64,000 bases of DNA from Plantactinospora mayteni (GTDB taxonomy: Bacteria > Actinomycetota > Actinomycetes > Mycobacteriales > Micromonosporaceae), in contig NZ_BONX01000004.1 of the NCBI RefSeq assembly GCF_016862935.1, positions 248,001-312,000 of the forward strand, given 5' to 3'. Shown here piece after piece: positions 7,816 through 15,704 of this stretch; position 1 is the first letter of the stretch, and every line of letters begins with the position of its first letter. A program made the translations under genes and the position numbers. The notes under the pieces are model-generated. The model was not told the origin of the DNA. It saw only the letters and a program-made list of their open reading frames with translations, and searched no databases.

Positions 7816-9367
7816 AACTCGCGCTGGGGGTGGCGTCGCCGACCTCCTCGACGAACACCGCCTTGCGTTCGGTGCTCCACTGCACGAAGCCGTATGCCTC
7901 GTTGTAGATGTGATAGGTCCGCCGGTTCTTGTCGTCCCTGGCACCGGTGGGAGAGAGCGAGAAGAGCGTCGCCCGGGTGGGCACGCACTCGGCGGCAACC
8001 AGCGACGACGGCTTGTCCGGCGTGATCTTGACGCCGAGGCAGGTTTCCGGGTTGTCGGCGCGACCCTCGCCGCGTAGCGACCTGATCAGGTAATCCACGC
8101 CCGTCGGCACCAGGACGAACTGCGACCTCATGCCGGTGCCGTCGGCAGCCTCCACCTCGTACGAGTGGTAGTCCAGCGCCAGATCCCGGTCGATCTCCGC
8201 GAGATGGATCAGCGTACGCCGACTGCCCTGGAGGATCGAGGCGTCTGGGTCCGGGGCCGTCGACGTGGGCCGGGTGGTCGTCGGGCTCGGGGCGGCCGGC
8301 GCGGACGCCCCCTGGGAGCCGTCGGGGTCGTCACCGTCGGCGCCAGGAGAGTTGAGCCTGGCGAGGCCCGCGCCGAGCAGCACGACGAGGACCGCGGCGG
8401 CGGCTGCGGCAGTCAGGAGCCGTCTACGGCGCTTGCCATCGGGCCGGGCCGCGGTCTGCGCCTTCCCGGGACCACCGCCAGTCTCCCGGAACCCGTCGCG
8501 GGCGGTGCGGGCCGCCTCGGCAACCGCGGTGGTGACCCCTGCCTGCGGGGTGTCGCCGGCGAGCAGCACGTCGAGCAGTTCGCGCGCCGTGGGGCGTTGC
8601 TCGGGATCCTTGACGAGGGCCCGGTCCACCAGATCGCGGAGCGATCCGGGCAGCCCCGAGAGGTCGGGAGGCTGGGTGAGGATCCGCATCGCGGTGGCCG
8701 GTGCGGAGTCGGCGGCGAACGGGGTACGCCCGGTCGCGGCGTACGCCACCACCACGCCCCAGGCGAAGATGTCCGCGGCGGAGGTCACCTGGCGCCCGTT
8801 CTCGGGGTCGAAGCGTTCCGGCGCCATGTAGGCGACCGTGCCGACGATCTGGTCGGTACGGGTGTGCTGGCTGGTCGCTTCGAAGGGGCGGGCGATGCCG
8901 AAGTCGATCACCTTGATGCCGCCCATGGCGAAGAGCACGTTGCCCGGCTTGAGGTCGCGGTGGATCACCCCGGCACCGTGGATCGCGCTCAGCGCGGTGG
9001 CGATGCCGACGGCCACGCCGTGCAGCGCGGACGCGGGCAGTGGCCCCTGCTCCCTGATCACAGTGGCGAGACTGGGGCCGTCGACGTACTCGACGACGAG
9101 GTAGGGCGGGTCGTGGTCCGGGTCGGCGTCGAGTACCTCGGCGGTGGAGAACGGCGGCACCTGGCGGGCCCGGCTGACCTCGCTGCGGAAGCGGCCACGG
9201 AACTCGACGTCGGACGAGAACTCGGGCCGGACCATCTTGATCGCGACCTTGCGCCCATCTCGATCCCGCCCGAGGTAGACGGTGCCCATGCCGCCCTCGC
9301 CCAGCCGGCCCAGCAGCTCATACCTGCCGAGCCGGGTCGGCTCCCCCGGCAGCAGCGGCATGCTCAT
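7787..9367 (-). CDS. Eukaryotic-like serine/threonine protein kinase, membrane-anchored
   Basis: A 526-residue receptor-like kinase. The kinase domain covers about 14-268: glycine loop GEGGMGTV (23-30), ATP-anchoring Lys44 in VAIKM, catalytic HRDLKPGN (136-143, Asp138), DFG at 155-157 and the APE-like MAPERF. A linker rich in Ala/Gly leads to a stop-transfer KRRRR and one transmembrane helix (about 317-336), then a Pro/Thr-rich stalk and a roughly 150-residue extracellular domain with two cysteines that is not a PASTA repeat. Such kinases phosphorylate cytosolic proteins in response to an outside signal. The external domain has no recognised fold, so its signal is unknown. Convergent with a small ORF. 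Confidence 0.93.
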   Translation of the reverse strand: MSMPLLPGEPTRLGRYELLGRLGEGGMGTVYLGRDRDGRKVAIKMVRPEFSSDVEFRGRFRSEVSRARQVPPFSTAEVLDADPDHDPPYLVVEYVDGPSLATVIREQGPLPASALHGVAVGIATALSAIHGAGVIHRDLKPGNVLFAMGGIKVIDFGIARPFEATSQHTRTDQIVGTVAYMAPERFDPENGRQVTSAADIFAWGVVVAYAATGRTPFAADSAPATAMRILTQPPDLSGLPGSLRDLVDRALVKDPEQRPTARELLDVLLAGDTPQAGVTTAVAEAARTARDGFRETGGGPGKAQTAARPDGKRRRRLLTAAAAAAVLVVLLGAGLARLNSPGADGDDPDGSQGASAPAAPSPTTTRPTSTAPDPDASILQGSRRTLIHLAEIDRDLALDYHSYEVEAADGTGMRSQFVLVPTGVDYLIRSLRGEGRADNPETCLGVKITPDKPSSLVAAECVPTRATLFSLSPTGARDDKNRRTYHIYNEAYGFVQWSTERKAVFVEEVGDATPSASFSLVDRGAL

Positions 9368-9578
9368 ATCGAAGTCTCCCCTCGCCGCGGCGCCCCGCCT
9401 GCGGTAGAGACCCTAGCCGGACGAGGCTCGCGGGACGACAACCGACGCCTGGTACGCGGCCGTGCGCGACAGTCCACCCGCCACCCATGGGCGACGCACC
9501 GACGGCTGCCGGCTCCGTCGATGGTGCACCGAGCTTCCTCGTAGGCTGGGTCCCACACCTGCTGGACGGGAGACTGAG

Positions 9579-10250
9579 TTGACCGAGACGACGGTAGCCG
9601 AGGTGATGGCCGAACTGGCCGCGCTCGACGACCCGAAGGCACGCGAGGTGAACCGGAAACACGGTGACGATCACGGCGTGAACCTCGGCATGCTGCGGGC
9701 GCTCGCGAAGCGGCTGAAGACGCAGCAGGAACTCGCGCGCCAGCTCTGGGCGACGGCTGACACCGCGGCGAGACTGCTGGCGATCCTGATCTGCCGCCCG
9801 AAGGCGTTCGAGCGTGCCGAGTTGGACGTCATGTTGCGCGAGGCGCGTACCCCCAAGGTGCACGACTGGCTCGTGAACTACGTGGTGAAGAAGAACCCGT
9901 ACGCCGAAGAGCTGCGCCTGGCCTGGTCCGCCGATCCGGATCCGGTGGTCGCGAGTGCCGGCTGGGCGCTGACCACCGAACGCGTGGCCAAGAAGCCCGA
10001 GGGCCTCGACCTGCCGGGGCTGCTCGACGTCGTCGAGGCGGAGCTGAGAGATGCCCCGGCTCGCCTCCAGTGGGCGATGAACCACTGCCTGGCTCAGATC
10101 GGGATCGAGCATGCCGCGCACCGCGCCCGGGCCATCGACATCGGCGAGCGCCTGGAGGTACTCAAGGACTACCCGACACCGCCGAACTGCACGTCTCCGT
10201 TCGCGCCCATCTGGATCAACGAGATGGTACGCCGACAGCACGCCAAGTAG
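9579..10250 (+). CDS. AlkD-like DNA alkylation repair / HEAT-repeat protein
   Basis: A 223-residue all-helical protein resembling the AlkD/AlkC HEAT-like glycosylase family (about 230 residues), which removes alkylated purines. Segments such as NRKHGDDHGVNLGMLRALAKRL, ELARQLWATADTAARLLAIL and the repeated W/AE helices match the ARM/HEAT pattern. The conserved Trp/Asp base-excision residues cannot be confirmed by eye. I choose the TTG at 9579 because GGGAG lies six bases upstream and the N-terminus then begins with a helix; longer in-frame extension to 9462 is rich in Arg/Pro and unlikely. It stands alone, divergent from the kinase. Confidence 0.72.
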   Translation: MTETTVAEVMAELAALDDPKAREVNRKHGDDHGVNLGMLRALAKRLKTQQELARQLWATADTAARLLAILICRPKAFERAELDVMLREARTPKVHDWLVNYVVKKNPYAEELRLAWSADPDPVVASAGWALTTERVAKKPEGLDLPGLLDVVEAELRDAPARLQWAMNHCLAQIGIEHAAHRARAIDIGERLEVLKDYPTPPNCTSPFAPIWINEMVRRQHAK

Positions 10251-10384
10251 GCACGTCCGCACCCACGCCACGTACGGCAGCCGCCGTTCGGGATCTTCGT
10301 CGGGACAGGTCGACCGACGTGACCGGCAGGGCGGCGACGGCAGCGGTGCCTCGCCCGGTTGGGCGGTGGCACCTTCGGGTGGGC

Positions 10385-11209
10385 CTACGGTTTGCGGACG
10401 ATCCCGCACCACTGGTCGACCTCGACCGGCAGGCTGCCGTCGTCCTGCGGTTCGGGGCGCCACCGTGAGCACGAGACCCAGCCCGGTTCCACGACCTGAA
10501 GGCCGGTGAAGAACTCGGCGATCCGCTCGGGGGTCCGCAGCTTCAGTTTCGGCTGGGCGTCGATGTTCCACACCCGGACCGCTTCGGCGGTGGCCTCGCC
10601 GTTGACCGCCGTGGTGGTGTTCGCCACGGCCACGTAGCTGCCGGACGGCACCGCGGCCAGCAGCCGGTCGATGATCTGCTGCAACTCGTCGTCGTCGTTG
10701 ATGAAGTGCATGACCCCGAGCAGCATGATCGCCACCGGCTCGGAGAAGTTCAGCGTGTCGGCCGCCCTCCGCAGGATGGTGCCCGGATCGTGCAGGTCGG
10801 CGTCGATGTAGTCGGTGGCACCCTCTGGGGAACTGGTCAGCAGGGCGCGCGCGTGTACGAGCACCAGGGGATCGTTGTCGACATAGACGATCCGCGCCGC
10901 GGGGGCCACCCGCTGCGCGACCTGATGGGTGTTGTCCTGGGTGGGCAGCCCCGTGCCGATGTCCAGGAACTGACGGATCCCCGCCTCGGCGACCAGGTGG
11001 TGGACGGCCCGCCCCAGGAACAGTCGGTCGGCGCGGGCCAACTCGATCACGACGGGAAAGATGTCCTTGACCCGGTCCCCGACCTCCCGATCCGCCGCGA
11101 AATTGTCCTTGCCGCCGAGCCAGTAGTTCCAGATCCGCGCCGTGTGCGGCACATTGGTGTCGAGTCTGGAGTTCGCCGACTCCCGGCCAGCGGAGTGCAA
11201 ATCGGACAT
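10385..11209 (-). CDS. SAM-dependent methyltransferase, actinomycete DUF574 type
   Basis: A 274-residue class I methyltransferase of the S-adenosyl methyltransferase family expanded in actinomycetes. The family signatures are NVPHTARIWNYWLGGKDNFAAD near the N-terminus, the SAM-binding QFLDIGTGLPT (about 80-90), the acidic strand end VYVDNDPLV and the late QVVEPGWV. Length is normal. Substrates of this family are generally unknown. A second member is found at 37974 in this window. No operon partner: it is convergent with the AlkD-like gene. Confidence 0.88.
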   Translation of the reverse strand: MSDLHSAGRESANSRLDTNVPHTARIWNYWLGGKDNFAADREVGDRVKDIFPVVIELARADRLFLGRAVHHLVAEAGIRQFLDIGTGLPTQDNTHQVAQRVAPAARIVYVDNDPLVLVHARALLTSSPEGATDYIDADLHDPGTILRRAADTLNFSEPVAIMLLGVMHFINDDDELQQIIDRLLAAVPSGSYVAVANTTTAVNGEATAEAVRVWNIDAQPKLKLRTPERIAEFFTGLQVVEPGWVSCSRWRPEPQDDGSLPVEVDQWCGIVRKP

Positions 11210-11401
11210 GTGTGCTCCATCGGGCCTAGCTGGGCACGGGTAAGGGCAAAAGCATGATCAGCATAGTGGAACCGCGCCCCCTTGCCCGATCCGGTCCGGC
11301 GGTCGGTTGCGAAGTCCGGGCCCGCGGGGACGACCCAGCAGACCTCAAGATGATCGAGGCCGGAGAAGTTGGGCAGCCCGGGACGAACGGGCAGTTGTGG
11401 G

Positions 11402-12208
11402 TCAGGAGGCGGTGGCGGGCTTCGTGGTGGGATCGGCCGACGTCGGGCGGCGGGTCAGGACCTGGGGGCCGGTAGCCGTGATGGCGACCGTGTGTTCGGA
11501 GTGGGCGGTGCGGGAGCCGTCGGCGGAGCGGATCGTCCAGCCGTCGGTGTCGAACTTGATTTTGTCGGTGGAGCGGCAGAACCAGGGCTCGATGGCGATG
11601 GTGAGGCCGGGGTCGAGCTTCAGGCCCCGGCGGGCGCGGCCGTTGTTGGAGACGTGCGGGGCCTCGTGCATGGTACGGCCGATGCCGTGGCCGCCGAACT
11701 CGGCGTTGACGCCATAGCCGTAGGAGCGGGCGACCTCGCCGATCGCGGCGGAGATGTCACCGAGGCGACCGCCGGGCTGGGCGGCGGCGATGCCGGCCTC
11801 CAGTGCCACCTCGGTGGCCTCGATCAGCTTCAGGTCGGCCGGGTCGGGGGTGCCGACGACGACGGAGAGCGCGGAGTCGGCGACCCAGCCGTCGATGCCG
11901 GCCGCCATGTCGATGCTGACCAGGTCACCGTCCCGCAGAACATAGTCGTGCGGCAGACCGTGCAGCACCGCGTCGTTGACCGACAGGCACAGTACGTTGC
12001 GGAACGGGCCACGGCCGAACGAAGGGGCGTAGTCCCAGTAGCAGGATTCAGCGCCGCGTTCCTTGATCCGGCGGCGGGCGTGGTGTTCGAGGTCCATCAG
12101 GTTGACGCCGACCGCGGCGACCCCGCTCAGCTCGGCGAGCAGTTCGCCGACGAACTGGCCGGCCACCGCCATCCGGCCGATCTCCTCGGCGGACTTGAAC
12201 TCGATCAC
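11402..12208 (-). CDS. map: Type I methionine aminopeptidase
   Basis: A 268-residue metalloprotease that removes the initiator methionine from nascent proteins. All five metal ligands are recognisable: Asp100 (SIDMAAG), Asp111 (WVADSAL), His174 (GGHGIG), Glu207 (AIEPWF) and Glu238 (HSEHT); His83 in VLHGLP matches the substrate-contacting histidine. There is no N-terminal zinc-finger extension. It is divergent from a small XRE regulator rather than in the ribosomal-protein/adk operon where the housekeeping copy normally lies, so it is probably an accessory paralogue (inference). Confidence 0.93.
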   Translation of the reverse strand: MIEFKSAEEIGRMAVAGQFVGELLAELSGVAAVGVNLMDLEHHARRRIKERGAESCYWDYAPSFGRGPFRNVLCLSVNDAVLHGLPHDYVLRDGDLVSIDMAAGIDGWVADSALSVVVGTPDPADLKLIEATEVALEAGIAAAQPGGRLGDISAAIGEVARSYGYGVNAEFGGHGIGRTMHEAPHVSNNGRARRGLKLDPGLTIAIEPWFCRSTDKIKFDTDGWTIRSADGSRTAHSEHTVAITATGPQVLTRRPTSADPTTKPATAS

Positions 12209-12230
12209 GACAGCCTCCCTTTCCGTCTGC

Positions 12231-12244
12231 GGTATTTTTATACC
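12231..12244. promoter_or_regulatory. A/T-rich palindrome between map and the XRE gene
   Basis: GGTATTTTTATACC has 5-bp complementary arms around TTTT and lies 22 bp upstream of the map start and about 40 bp before the XRE gene. It stands out in GC-rich surroundings and could be a -10 region plus operator for the small regulator. Confidence 0.4.
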
Positions 12245-12284
12245 ACGTCAGGTCACGGAGGCTCCGAAGGGATATCCTGCTGGC

Positions 12285-12551
12285 ATGGTTCGCCAACCAC
12301 TCACCGCCGAACAGATCGCAGCGGGCCAGCGCCTCGGGACCGCGCTCCGGGCCGCGCGGGCCGGCCGCAGCCTGGTCGAGGTGGCCCTGGCAGCCGGCAT
12401 CTCCCCCGAGACGCTACGCAAGATCGAGGCGGGCCGCCTTCCCGCACCGGCGTTCGGCACCGTGGTCTGCCTCAGCCAGGCCCTCGACGTCCCCCTCGGC
12501 GACCTGGCCGACGTCTGGCTGGCCGAGATGCCCATCCGCCAGGCGTCCTAG
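12285..12551 (+). CDS. Small XRE-family helix-turn-helix regulator
   Basis: An 88-residue protein made almost entirely of a Cro/C1-type DNA-binding domain: AGQRLGTALRAARAGRSLVE then VALAAGISPETLRKIEAG (the helix-turn-helix) and a final helix VCLSQALDVPLGDLADVW. I choose the ATG at 12285 because the longer frame upstream runs back through the map promoter. The divergent pairing with map and the palindrome between them suggest that it represses both genes. It is convergent with the ABC permease at 12631. Confidence 0.85.
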   Translation: MVRQPLTAEQIAAGQRLGTALRAARAGRSLVEVALAAGISPETLRKIEAGRLPAPAFGTVVCLSQALDVPLGDLADVWLAEMPIRQAS

Positions 12552-12630
12552 AGACCAGCCGCCCACGCCGGCGGTGCAGTGCAAGCAGATACGCGGATCT
12601 GCCCCCGACCCGGCGCGCCCGGCGGCCGGA

Positions 12631-13473
12631 TCAGCCCTTCAGACCGGTGTGGGCCAGGCCCTCGACGAACTGACGCTGGGCGATCACGAACACGACCAGT
12701 ACGGGGATCGCGGTCAGCGACGCCGCCGATAGCTGCACGTTCCACATCGGACCGCCGTACGCGTCGACGAACTGGGTCAACGCTTGCGGCAGGGTGAACT
12801 TCTCCGGCGTGGAGAGGAAGACGATCGGCTCCAGATAGAGGTTCCAGCTATGCAGGAAGGTGAAGATGGACACCGCGCCCAGGGCCGGCCGGGACAGCGG
12901 CAGCCCGATGCGCCAGAAGGTCGCGAAGCGGCCCAGCCCGTCCAGCCGGGCAGCCTCCTCCAACTCGGCCGGAAGCGCCAGGAAGAACTGCCGCATGATG
13001 AAGGTGGCCAGTACGCTCGGAGCGCCCAGGATCGGCACCAGGATCAGCGGCCAGTGGGTGTCGACCAGGCCCGCCGCGTTGAACATCCGGAAGAGCGGGA
13101 CGATCGTCACCTCGCTCGGAATCAGCAGGCCGAGCAGCACCACCAGGAAGAGGGCGTTCTGCCCGCGAAAGCGGATGCGGGCGAAGGCGTAGCCGGCCAG
13201 TGCGGAGACCGCGAGGGTGCCGAAGGTGACGACGACGGCGATATACGCAGAGTTCAGGTACTGCTGGGCGAAGGGCTGCGTGCTGAACGCGTCGCGGTAG
13301 CCCTCGAAGCTCACCGACGTCGGGACGAGGCTGGGCGGGAACGCGAAGATCTCCGAGACCGGCTTGACCGACGAGGTGACCATCCACCAGGTCGGGAAGA
13401 CGAACGGGATGGCCAGCACAGAGAGCGTGCCGTAGAGGAGCACCTTCGTACGCGGCGAGAGACTACTGCTCAT
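12631..13473 (-). CDS. Carbohydrate ABC transporter permease, MalG type
   Basis: A 280-residue inner-membrane permease of CUT1 sugar importers with six predicted helices. The cytoplasmic EAA loop, which docks onto the ATPase, reads ELEEAARLDGLGRFATFWRI then GLPLSRPAL. The N-terminal segment ends in TSSVKPVSEIF, typical for this subunit. Its start overlaps the preceding permease gene by 11 bases, so the two are co-translated. The operon (LacI regulator, oxidoreductase, binding protein, two permeases) carries no ATPase; a shared MsiK-type ATPase encoded elsewhere would be needed, as is common in actinomycetes. Confidence 0.93.
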   Translation of the reverse strand: MSSSLSPRTKVLLYGTLSVLAIPFVFPTWWMVTSSVKPVSEIFAFPPSLVPTSVSFEGYRDAFSTQPFAQQYLNSAYIAVVVTFGTLAVSALAGYAFARIRFRGQNALFLVVLLGLLIPSEVTIVPLFRMFNAAGLVDTHWPLILVPILGAPSVLATFIMRQFFLALPAELEEAARLDGLGRFATFWRIGLPLSRPALGAVSIFTFLHSWNLYLEPIVFLSTPEKFTLPQALTQFVDAYGGPMWNVQLSAASLTAIPVLVVFVIAQRQFVEGLAHTGLKG

Positions 13474-14416
13474 GGAAGACCCACCTCTTGCGCATCTGCC
13501 ACTGCACGACGGTCAGGGCCAGGACGATGAGGAACAGGAGTACGGAGATGGTGGCCCCGTATCCGAAGTGGTGGAACTGGAACGCCTGCTGGTAGAGGTA
13601 GTAGACGAGGACCGTGGTCGACGAGCCCGGGCCGCCCTGGGTGAGCACGGCGATCTGGGCGAAGACCTGGAGTGAGCCGACCACCGTGATGATCGAGGTG
13701 AGCAGGATGGTCGGGCTGATCAGCGGTACCGTGATCCGGCGGAACTGGGTCCACCGGCTGGCGCCCTCGACCCGGGCCGCCTCGTAGAGTTCGCCCGGCA
13801 CCCCCTGCAACGCGGCCAGGAAGAGCACCAGGTTGAGGCCGACGTTCTTGACGACCTGCACGACGATCACCGAGAGCATCGCGGTGAGGTCGCCGCGCAG
13901 CCAGTTCGGGCCGTCGACGCCGATCGTGTCCAGCAGGCCGTTGATGCCACCGTTGTCCTGGAGCAGGAAGCCCCACACGATGGTCCAGGCGACCAGTGAC
14001 ACGACGACCGGCGAGAAGAAGAGCACCCGGAAGAAGGCGGTGCCGCGCAGCCGCTGGTTGAGCAGTACCGCGAGGAAGAGCGCCAGGCTCAGGTTGAGCG
14101 CGACGAGCCCGACCGAGAAGAGCGCGGTCGCCCGCAGCACGCCGGGCAGGTTGGGGTCGTCGGCCATGGCCCGGTAGTTCTCCGCGCCGACGAAGTCGAA
14201 CGTGTCGGCGAGCACGTTCCACTCGTGCAGTGAATACCAGACCACGAGGCCGAGCGGGATCAGTACGAAGAGCACGCTGCCGGCGAGCTGCGGGGCGATG
14301 AAGAGGTAGCCGGCAAGATGGTCGCGGCGACGGGTGGTCCACCAGCGACGCGTACCGCCCGGGGCGGGCCGGTGCGAGGTCCGGCCCGCCCTACGGTCGT
14401 CGGTCAGCAGTGCCAT
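13463..14416 (-). CDS. Carbohydrate ABC transporter permease, MalF type
   Basis: A 317-residue CUT1 permease with an Arg-rich cytoplasmic head and six helices (first at about 37-58). The EAA loop reads ELYEAARVEGASRWTQFRRI followed by TVPLISPTI. It forms a heterodimer with the MalG-type protein encoded next. Its ATG abuts the TAG of the binding-protein gene, so the two reading frames touch without a gap. Confidence 0.93.
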   Translation of the reverse strand: MALLTDDRRAGRTSHRPAPGGTRRWWTTRRRDHLAGYLFIAPQLAGSVLFVLIPLGLVVWYSLHEWNVLADTFDFVGAENYRAMADDPNLPGVLRATALFSVGLVALNLSLALFLAVLLNQRLRGTAFFRVLFFSPVVVSLVAWTIVWGFLLQDNGGINGLLDTIGVDGPNWLRGDLTAMLSVIVVQVVKNVGLNLVLFLAALQGVPGELYEAARVEGASRWTQFRRITVPLISPTILLTSIITVVGSLQVFAQIAVLTQGGPGSSTTVLVYYLYQQAFQFHHFGYGATISVLLFLIVLALTVVQWQMRKRWVFHEQ

Positions 14417-15694
14417 CTACTTGGCCAGCAGCGGGTTGATCGTGGTGCACACCCCGGCGAGTACGGTCGGCACGTCGGCGTCCGGCTTCCACAGCGGGTC
14501 GAGCGCCGAGCGGACCGCCTGGGAGAGCTCCGCCTGCCCGGTGTGGCTGGGCTTGACCACGCCGCTGGAGATGCCGTCGATCACGACCGCCTTCAACTGC
14601 TCCGGCTTGAGCAGCGGATTGGTCTTGGCGAGCGTGTCGGTGGTGAGTTGCGACGTACGCGGCGGCGGGAAGAACTGCGCGAGCTTCGCCGAGTTGGTGG
14701 GGTTGGTGAAGAAGGCGAGGAAGTCCGCCGCGGCCTCGGCGTGCTTGCCCTTCTTGAGTACGCCCAGCCCGCCCTGGCCGATCACCGCGTAGTTGCCCTT
14801 CGGGCCGGTCGGTAACGTGACCAGGTCCCACCCGAACTTGGTGTCCTTGAGCAGCGAGGCCCGGGAGATCTGGGTGATCGTCAGGCCCGCTTCGGCGGCG
14901 AAGAAGTCGGCGGTCGTACCCGGGCCGGGAAACGCCTTGTCGGTGAAGGTCGCCCGGTGCAGGAAGGTCATCGCCTCGACCATCTCCGGCTTGTCGAAGC
15001 CGCAGGTCTTCCCGTCGGCACTCCACGCCTCGGCACCCCAGCCGGTCCACACGGTGGAGAGGTTGTCCCAACCCTTGTAGTCGAAGTCGCGTACCACCAG
15101 TCCGGCCTTGCCGGTCTTGGCGTTGACCGCCGCGGCCAGCTTCGCCGCGTTCTCCCAGGTCCACTGGTTTGCCGCGATGAGTTCGGCGGGCGTCTGCTGC
15201 CCGGCGGCCTTGACCAGGTCGGTGTTGACGAAGATGCCGAAGGGCGAGGTGGAGAACGGGTAGCCGTACAGCTTGCCGTCGGTCTGCCACAGTTTCGTCG
15301 CGGCCGGGGCCAGCTCGTCGAAGTTGTAGCCGTCGGCGCCCTTGAGCGTGTCGTCGAGTGGCAGCAGCGCGCCCGACGAGACGAAGTCGGGTGCCGCGTT
15401 CTCCAGTACCCAGGCCAGGTCGGGCGGGTTGCCGCCGGCGATCTGGGTGGTGAGGGTGGTGGTGTAGCTCTCGAACGGGATCGCGTCGAAGGTGATCGCG
15501 GTGACGTTCGGGTGGGACTTCTTGTATTCGTCGGCGATCTCGTTGAAGAGCGTGACGTGCGCCTCGTTCGCCGACCAGGTGGTCATCCGCAGCGTGATCG
15601 GGCCCTCGTCGGCCCCGCCGCCCTGGCCGGAGCCGCAGGCGGTGAGGCCGAGCAGCGCCGCCACGGCGACCGCGGCCGTTGTTCGTGCTCTCAT
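14417..15694 (-). CDS. Extracellular sugar-binding lipoprotein of the ABC importer
   Basis: A 425-residue solute-binding protein (family 1, CUT1). The signal peptide ends in the lipobox LLGLTACGSG with Cys20, which would be lipidated and anchor the protein outside the membrane. The mature part starts with ITLRMTTWSANEAHVTLFNE and has the two-lobed pattern (SPFGIFVNTDLVKAAG in the hinge). It delivers a sugar or oligosaccharide to the two permeases. The ligand is not readable; the neighbouring GH43-like secreted protein sharing the same LacI operator suggests a plant-wall oligosaccharide. Confidence 0.93.
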   Translation of the reverse strand: MRARTTAAVAVAALLGLTACGSGQGGGADEGPITLRMTTWSANEAHVTLFNEIADEYKKSHPNVTAITFDAIPFESYTTTLTTQIAGGNPPDLAWVLENAAPDFVSSGALLPLDDTLKGADGYNFDELAPAATKLWQTDGKLYGYPFSTSPFGIFVNTDLVKAAGQQTPAELIAANQWTWENAAKLAAAVNAKTGKAGLVVRDFDYKGWDNLSTVWTGWGAEAWSADGKTCGFDKPEMVEAMTFLHRATFTDKAFPGPGTTADFFAAEAGLTITQISRASLLKDTKFGWDLVTLPTGPKGNYAVIGQGGLGVLKKGKHAEAAADFLAFFTNPTNSAKLAQFFPPPRTSQLTTDTLAKTNPLLKPEQLKAVVIDGISSGVVKPSHTGQAELSQAVRSALDPLWKPDADVPTVLAGVCTTINPLLAK

Positions 15695-15704
15695 GGTGTT
15701 CCTC

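Noticed and set aside
12585-12602. Hairpin GCAGAT...ATCTGC between the XRE gene and the permease
   Set aside because: Six-base stem only; not clearly a terminator.
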